Below are positions 58,050-64,000 of a DNA stretch of 64,000 bases, one piece after another (position 1 is the stretch's first letter; each line of letters begins with the position of its first letter). A program made the position numbers and the translations under genes. Under the pieces are notes generated by a model. That model saw only the letters and a program-made list of their open reading frames with translations. It was not told the origin of the DNA and did not search any database. Origin of the DNA: Theocolax elegans (taxonomy: Eukaryota > Arthropoda > Insecta > Hymenoptera > Cerocephalidae); NCBI GenBank assembly GCA_026168455.1, contig CM047425.1, positions 10,204,001 through 10,268,000 of the forward strand. The letters are read 5' to 3'.

Positions 58050-58900
58050 TATACCTATACATAACCTCAAAACTTTCTCGTTGGTACGATTTTTAAGACA
58101 CTTCGCCGTCTTTCCAATTTTACATATTGTGAGTGTGGTTTTTGTACGAAACAAATTGCATTTTCCGGAAGTCTCATAAAAGAAGAAGAATTTATCGTGT
58201 GATACGTAACCTCAAAAATTTACAGATGAAACAGGTTTTTAAGACATTTCAAGGTTGTTTCAATTGTACATTATTATTTGGAATACGTTAGTGTATTGGA
58301 AAATATTTGTAATTTTTGAAAATAATGCGTAATCCTAAAATTTTACTGATTTAATGATTTACATACATAACCTCAAAACTTTAACTACGAAATGATTATT
58401 AGAACATTTCCTACTGTTTCAATTCTTATATTATATTATAAATATATTTGTTTGTACGAAACAAACTGTATATTTTAAAAATTCCTAAAAGCATATTGCA
58501 TATTATGTACAGTATAACTTCAAACTTTCATCGAGAAAATCGATTTAACACATCACACTTTCATTCGAATTATACTTATTTTGAGTACATTTGTTTATTA
58601 AACTAATATATGTAGTTTTACAAAATTCTTAATAAAAATATATTCCCATACAATATACATAACCTCAAAATTTGACCAAATACATGATTTTCAAATTTAA
58701 AGTTAGAAAATTTGTTGAAATTCTACATTCCTCATAAAAAAGATGTATTACTCCACTGATGGTAAACATAACTTATAAAATTTAATTAACCTTAAATCTT
58801 AACGAACCGAAATTTTAGAAAACTCATTCAAACTTCGCGTTCCTTATAAAAATACATATTACTCCACTAACAGTAAACATAACCTATAAAGTAACTAAAT
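58050..58900. repeat. Degenerate ~110-160 bp satellite
   Basis: Seven units start with CATAACCTCAAAACTTT or a variant (58,060; 58,205; 58,365; 58,512; 58,656; 58,766; 58,877). Early units share TTTTTAAGACA-TTTC, TTTCAATTTTACAT and TTTGTACGAAACAAA. Later units are shorter and share TATTACTCCACT. Non-coding. Confidence 0.75.
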
Positions 58901-59218
58901 TAAATATTAAACGTATATACGAAACAAACTGCATTTTTGAGGTAAAAAAAGGAAAAGGAAAAGTGGAACCGTTCATCATGTTATAGGAGTACATTTGAGT
59001 GTATATATATATATGAACCGGGTCCTCGGAAAAAAGTGAAACGGAAAGGAAGAGCGACATTAAAGAGGAAGAGTTCGCGTTGAATAAGAATTTATGGGCC
59101 TCTCTTTCTCTTTCGGTTGCACTCGAGCGAATCGGCAAATACAATTTAAGCGCCCGTTGATCCCTCGGACAAAGTGGACGACGCTATGATGGATGCGTTT
59201 GCGGTGTACGATATCTTG

Positions 59219-59260
59219 TCTGTGTGTGTGTGTGTATGTGTGTATGTGTGTGTACACGTG
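59219..59260. repeat. (GT)n microsatellite
   Basis: Interrupted TGTG run; the opposite strand yields a misleading 116-codon ORF. Flanking 59,040-59,230 is GC-richer without a recognised gene. Confidence 0.85.
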
Positions 59261-59499
59261 ACAAGAGAGGGGTGACATCCTACTTAGTCGGTGTGTATGG
59301 CAATTCGTATATATATATGTACGAGCCATCCGTCTTCGTACTGTCGACTGTGATGATTGCACAAATATATATACATATATATATATATTTATACGTGCCG
59401 TTTTATTCATTGTTTATATAGCCAGTCGTTACAAACGATTGTATCGAACCTGAGAGATATTTTGTTAGGAAATTTATACTTAAATGTTTCCGTGACGGA

Positions 59500-59840
59500 G
59501 GTAGAATTTTTTTTAGATTGAGTTTTTTTACTTTTTAGATTAGTTTTTCTCGATTAATGATTTATCTTTTTTACTTTTAAGTTAGTTTTCGCATTATAAT
59601 GATTTATGTGTTGAATTTTTAAGTTAATTTTCCTGGATAAAAAGATTTTTCATTTTTGACTTTTATGTTAGTTGTTTCAATGTAATAATTAATCTTTTTA
59701 CTTTTAGTCTAATTTTTCTAGATTAGATTTCTTTTAATTTAGTTTTCTTCAATTTTTGGGTTATTTTTTCTCTGTATAATAATTTATTTTTTTATTTTCA
59801 GGTTAGTTTTTCTGAATTAAATAATTTTTCTTTGGACAGC
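59500..59840. repeat. Degenerate ~55 bp T-rich tandem repeat
   Basis: Units of the form TTTTTAGGTTAGTTTTTCT-GATTAATGATTTAT recur about six times. Weaker relatives (AAGGTTAAATTTTCTCCAACAGC, AGGTTAATTTTTCTCGAACAGC) continue to about 60,240. Confidence 0.65.
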
Positions 59841-60249
59841 TGTAATATGCAAAATAAACCATTATGGTACTACAATAATTTTCTTGTACGAATATCGTGA
59901 TTTTGAGTTGAAGTTGATGTGTTCGATATTAACCGTGACGACACTATAAAAATTCTGGTGATTTTCTTATAACTTTTAAGGTTAAATTTTCTCCAACAGC
60001 TAATTTACCCATAATTTAGCAGATGTTTGATTAAAATATTGATGAATCTCTAATACGAATATCCTCTCTTATCGCGTTAAGTTTTCTCAAACAGCTGTGT
60101 ATTATTCTCAGAAGATTCTCTCCCAATAAAAATTTTTCCTAAAGAAAATTTACCGCAACACAACTATAAAAATTCTAGTCATTTTTCCTTATACAACTTT
60201 TTAGGTTAATTTTTCTCGAACAGCTAATATTAGAAAATTTTCTCTCTTA

Positions 60250-61425
60250 CCGTGTATATCGAAACAGTTGTTTATTCATCAATTTTTTTTGTTGTCTCGA
60301 TAAAGATGTTCGTTAAGTACCAAGTTTTACAAGGAATGTGAGACGTTTCTCTCTTCCTATCTTTTTTCGGGAGAAGGAGACGAAAAGAGGCTTGAAAGAC
60401 TGCTAAAAGGTTCTTCCGAAAAGTCGGATAGGAAAAGTAAGTGGAAATCGTTGTAAGCACTACCATACGACAAACACGGATACATTTCGACAAAAGTAAG
60501 CTCAAGGTCGCTTTTCTCAGCTTTCTTCGTTAGACTTTTTCCTCTTTTACTTTTTTTTAGGAAACAACTCGTGTTAGTACATCTCTTGGAGTAACACTTA
60601 TGTAATTCCGGAAATAAACTTTTCCGCGTTACGTAAAATAGTCTGCAACCCCTTCCCCCTTTTTTTCTTTTCACTTGTTAGGATTTCCATTGAGTGTGTA
60701 TACATATATAGAAATCAATGCTTTTTTGGAACGTTTTTTTTTACCATTTAATTGAAAAAAACTAATAAATGGGTAATTAGTGATGAAAAAAATCTAGGGT
60801 ATTATTATCGTGCTTATTTTTGTTTTATTGGAGTAAAAAAATGAGTTATTCGTTATTAAATGAAAAATTGGTTATTTTGTATAGTAATGTTTAATCGCGA
60901 AATGTCAATTATTTATCAGTACAATTCAGTATCAATCAGTACACAACAGTTTATATTAGTTTCTGTTTTGCAATATTAATTATTTTTTTTAACGTTATTG
61001 CCAACGAACTCGGAGAGGATGCAGCGAGCCCTAAATAAGTGGTACTAGATATTTAAGAGTTATTGGGCTTGAAGCCCTATTTAAATAACAATTATTTTAA
61101 AGTAAAAAATATAATTATGTTTAACAAAAGTTTCTATTAAATTTGTTGATGATATTGAGAAAAAAAACGATGTAAAAAAAGTCATATGATTATTTAATGT
61201 CACTACATGACGGTTAAATTATTAGAAGTAAAGTTTTAATTAGGGCTATTAAGTAATTTATTTTCCAACCAATATTGTAATAATTTAAAAATAAAATGTA
61301 ATTCTTGTTTGTTAATTCAAATAACCGATAACCCGAATATCCAATAATATTATAAGTAATAATTAATATGCGTGTACTTACAGTAACTGCTATCAAAGAA
61401 AAACAGAAAAAACGTTATAAATATT
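60250..61425. other. Stretch without a supportable gene
   Basis: 60,270-60,680 is GC-richer and gives two overlapping minus-strand ORFs (77 and 105 codons, 60272-60505 and 60357-60674), Lys/Ser-rich with no domain. The rest is AT-rich. Confidence 0.35.
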
Positions 61426-61427
61426 TG

Positions 61428-61592
61428 GTGTAATTAATTACACATTTCAGATAATTAATTACATATCTATGTAAAAATTCTAGGTTCTATGTAATATTAT
61501 TACACATCCATGTTATTAATTACACTTTGATGTAGCATATTACATATTTATGTAATTAATTACAGTTTTTTATGTAATTAATTATAATTTAA
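61428..61592. promoter_or_regulatory. Cluster of TGTAATTAATTACA palindromes
   Basis: Five or more copies of TAATTAATTACA or TGTAATTAATTA and several ATGTAAT/ATTACAT half motifs lie within 165 bases. TAATTA is the core recognised by many homeodomain proteins, so this could be a homotypic binding cluster; it could equally be a decayed minisatellite. Confidence 0.4.
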
Positions 61593-62103
61593 ATTGTAAC
61601 AAAAATTAATTGAAAAAGTTATTATTTAGTAATAGTTCAAAGGAAAGAACATGGAAAGTCTGTGTCTAATTTCCCAAGTAAATAGTCCAATAATCCAATA
61701 ATTTAATAAGTAATTAATTTACATGTAATTAATAGAATCACTGTTGGAAACATATATACGTTACTCAATATTTTTAAATATAATTCATGTAATTTACATG
61801 CAAATGTTCATATTATTACTTAGCAATCAATAAAAGAAGAAGGTGAGAGAGCTTTCGTTCTAAAGTGAAATTAAAGTAATTAAAAATTAAATCATCAAAA
61901 ATGAAAAAGCACAATTTCAACTAAATTTAATCTTAGAATTAATAAACAAACTAACTAAGACCAAAATATATTCGTTAAAAAAAAACATTTTTTACAAAAA
62001 AGAAAAAATTAAAACCGCCGGATTATTAAACCATCACCTGTCTCATTACCGAATCCAGCTTGATCCTGGTACAATCACCTAAAAATGTCAATATACTATA
62101 TGC

Positions 62104-62139
<36 letters not shown>

Positions 62140-62143
62140 ATAT
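62104..62143. repeat. (TA)n microsatellite
   Basis: TATATA run of about 40 bases. Confidence 0.9.
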
Positions 62144-62186
62144 AACGAGCAATCCGTAATTAATCAAACAACAGAGTGACGTTAGC

Positions 62187-62588
62187 TTGTTCGTCATCGA
62201 AGGGTCACAAAGTCACGCCGTTCGAATTTCACTGGGATCGAGCGAATTGAATTCAACCAAACCCTTCTCTCTCTCTCTCTGTCTCTCTCTCTTGGTGGAA
62301 ATCCCCAACGGAGTGACGTCCAGGGAACGCACGCGTACGACTCGTCGGTTGACGTTTCTGATTTCTAGGGAAAGGGGTGGGAAGGGGGCTGTATTGGCAT
62401 GCAAGCAGGTTCGTGTGCACTGGCCGATGCGTGTCACGTCCTCGTCGTCTCTATGTATGTATGTACAACCCCTTAGACTTGCAACGTATGATGTAACAAG
62501 CTTTAAAGGCCAGTCCTCCACTGTCCAACCCTCCTGCTTACTGTTTGATCTGGACGCGTTGCTAAGCTTCAATCCAGTATATACGTGA
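62187..62588 (+). other. GC-richer island with opposed unknown ORFs
   Basis: A 133-codon plus ORF and a 119-codon minus ORF (62213-62572) overlap almost completely. Neither has a domain, and a (CT)n run supplies the Leu/Ser repeat in one and Arg/Glu in the other. The composition contrast suggests an exon/UTR or regulatory island. Not callable as a gene. Confidence 0.25.
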
Positions 62589-63289
62589 AACGGGGGACTA
62601 TTGAATGCCTATCATGGGGAAAAAGTTGTAGGTGACAATGGATCCTAATCCCTTCGTTTATTATGGAAAATTTTGGTCGCTCAAATCTTTGATTAATTGT
62701 GGATACGTGAATATTGAATGAAATGTTGGGGGAAACCTGTTGTTAACTATTTTGATCGTTTTATGTTAACTTTGAATCGAAGAAAATCAGAAAAATATAT
62801 CAATGAGTAAATTGTAATTTTAATTATATTCAGTAATATTGATGGATTACATATTCATGATCCAGATTAAAATAGATGATATTGATACTGTCAGTGGATT
62901 TGCGGAGATGCGTTAGAGAGGTACTTTAACATTAAGAAATTTTAGAGTCGGACAATTCCAAGTTAACTTAAAGTCGCTGAAATCCATTGTACGAACTGAT
63001 TGAACACTATATAGTCTACGAAATCAAAAATTTTAAATTGCACTACTTACAATTTGGTTAGTATTGAATACTAGTTGAATTCACATCAAAAGAAAATTTT
63101 GAAAGTTAAAGGATCTTCGGATTTATTTATCATTCATATTTTTGATATATTTTAACCTGCATAGTATTTGAACTCATAAATTACCAATTTAGTAATGAAA
63201 CATCCTCGAATTCAATATTTTTTAGTAATCCGTCATTACTATAACAATTGGGATTCCCAGATTTAAAATCTTTTTTTAGATTCTAAAGA

Positions 63290-63860
63290 AAATGACAGAT
63301 GTAACTGTTGAGTTAATTAGGCATTCTGTCGTCAAGGCAGTCCTACGCTTGGTCAGGTAGGAATCTACGACATATTTCGAAATTTATTAGAAAAAATAAT
63401 TGTTACAAAATGTACTTTTGATTGACATAACAATAACACTTTCTAGGTAGCTCAAATCTGAATTAATATGTTTGGTTATTTATTGTCGTCTTTAACGGTC
63501 TAAATTTGAGCCAATTTATTATTGATGATTATTTTACAGTCACATGGTTTAACGAAAGTCGTTCAAAAAAAAAATCCATGAGAATACACGTGACTAATTT
63601 TCAAGTGTTTTACAAAGAAATCAAAGAAATATATTACTGAATAATTACCAGAATATTATTTATGTTCGTTAATATCAATGGGAAAAATATCTAAAAAAAA
63701 GACGACAGGTGGCACTGGTTTTTGTTAGTCAAGTACTCTGACGTCATGACAGTCATATGCTTAGTCACGTGTTGACGATATGTCATATTTTAAAGTGCAT
63801 TAGAAAAAATAATAAAAATAATACTTCTCTAAAAGAAAGAAGTAAACGAAAACTATTTTT
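63290..63860. repeat. Degenerate ~415 bp direct repeat
   Basis: 63,293-63,400 (GACAGATGTAACTG...GTCGTCAAGGCAGTCCTACGC...TTAGAAAAAATAAT) is paralleled at 63,703-63,812 (GACAGGTGGCACTG...GACGTCATGACAGTCATATGC...TTAGAAAAAATAAT). Divergence is high. The second unit contains TGACGTCA (63739-63746) and CACGTG (63766-63771). 62,590-63,290 before it shows nothing else. Confidence 0.5.
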
Positions 63861-64000
63861 AAAATACTCCGAATCAGAAATTGTATCAATCACTTGATTT
63901 TTAGTAATGATCAATAACATAATGTAAATATTAATAACAATTTATACAAAATTCAGATTCTGAACTTTATACTAATATTTATTAATACTTCGCATTAATT

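Noticed and set aside
59060..59410. 116-codon minus-strand ORF
   Set aside because: Its His/Thr-rich core is the complement of a (GT)n microsatellite.

Overview
The window is strongly AT-rich eukaryotic DNA, full of (AC)n, (CT)n, (TA)n and homopolymer runs. I cannot support a single host protein-coding exon in it. The complement of elements fits an insect genome, plausibly a hymenopteran: a Ty3/gypsy-type env-bearing retroelement, Penelope-like elements (PLEs) with a GIY-YIG nuclease, a tRNA-derived SINE and TTAA-flanked foldback elements. It reads as intergenic or giant-intron sequence remodelled by mobile DNA and local duplication. The organism assignment is inference.

Layout. 0.2-5.1 kb is one segment present twice in tandem; the second copy carries a PLE fragment that is itself interrupted by a TTAA-flanked foldback element. 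5.4-6.8 kb holds a short AATAGTGAA-type repeat, a moderately GC-rich ORF island and a perfect small hairpin. 6.9-22.4 kb is a nested array: a ~1.6-2.2 kb non-coding block occurs three times (6.9, 8.6 and 16.3 kb), and PLE copies in both orientations lie between and after these blocks. Each better-preserved PLE long terminal segment carries a hammerhead-ribozyme-like core. The third block (18.45 kb) still shows an apparently unoccupied target sequence. 22.4-25.3 kb has a degenerate minisatellite, a ~612 bp terminal-inverted-repeat element, a perfect 236 bp-armed TTAA foldback element and a tRNA-derived SINE. 25.6-29.8 kb is simple-sequence and AT-rich DNA.

The dominant feature is a complete env-bearing LTR retroelement, 29,862-40,660, on the minus strand. 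It has 691 bp LTRs that match wherever I compared them, a 4 bp ATGA target duplication, a tRNA-Leu-like primer binding site, a polypurine tract, gag with a CCHC knuckle, pol (protease, RT, RNase H, integrase) broken by one frameshift, and an intact 666-codon envelope ORF. The envelope looks like the glycoproteins of insect negative-strand (chuvirus-type) viruses rather than the classical gypsy Env. Pol has an unusual ~400-residue segment between RNase H and integrase. The matching LTRs imply a recent insertion.

40.7-64 kb is mostly AT-rich non-coding DNA with weak old repeats: a tandemly duplicated ~1.1 kb unit around a GC-rich palindrome (49.5-51.7 kb), three clusters of a degenerate CCGG/GATCAGGTCC-type motif (44.2, 53.6 and 57.0 kb), a ~110-160 bp degenerate satellite (58.05-58.9 kb), a ~55 bp T-rich repeat (59.5 kb), a cluster of TGTAATTAATTACA palindromes (61.4 kb) and a second SINE copy (56.07 kb). 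Many duplicate copies differ by one-base homopolymer changes, so assembly or consensus error must be considered before treating the tandem arrays and frameshifts as biology.
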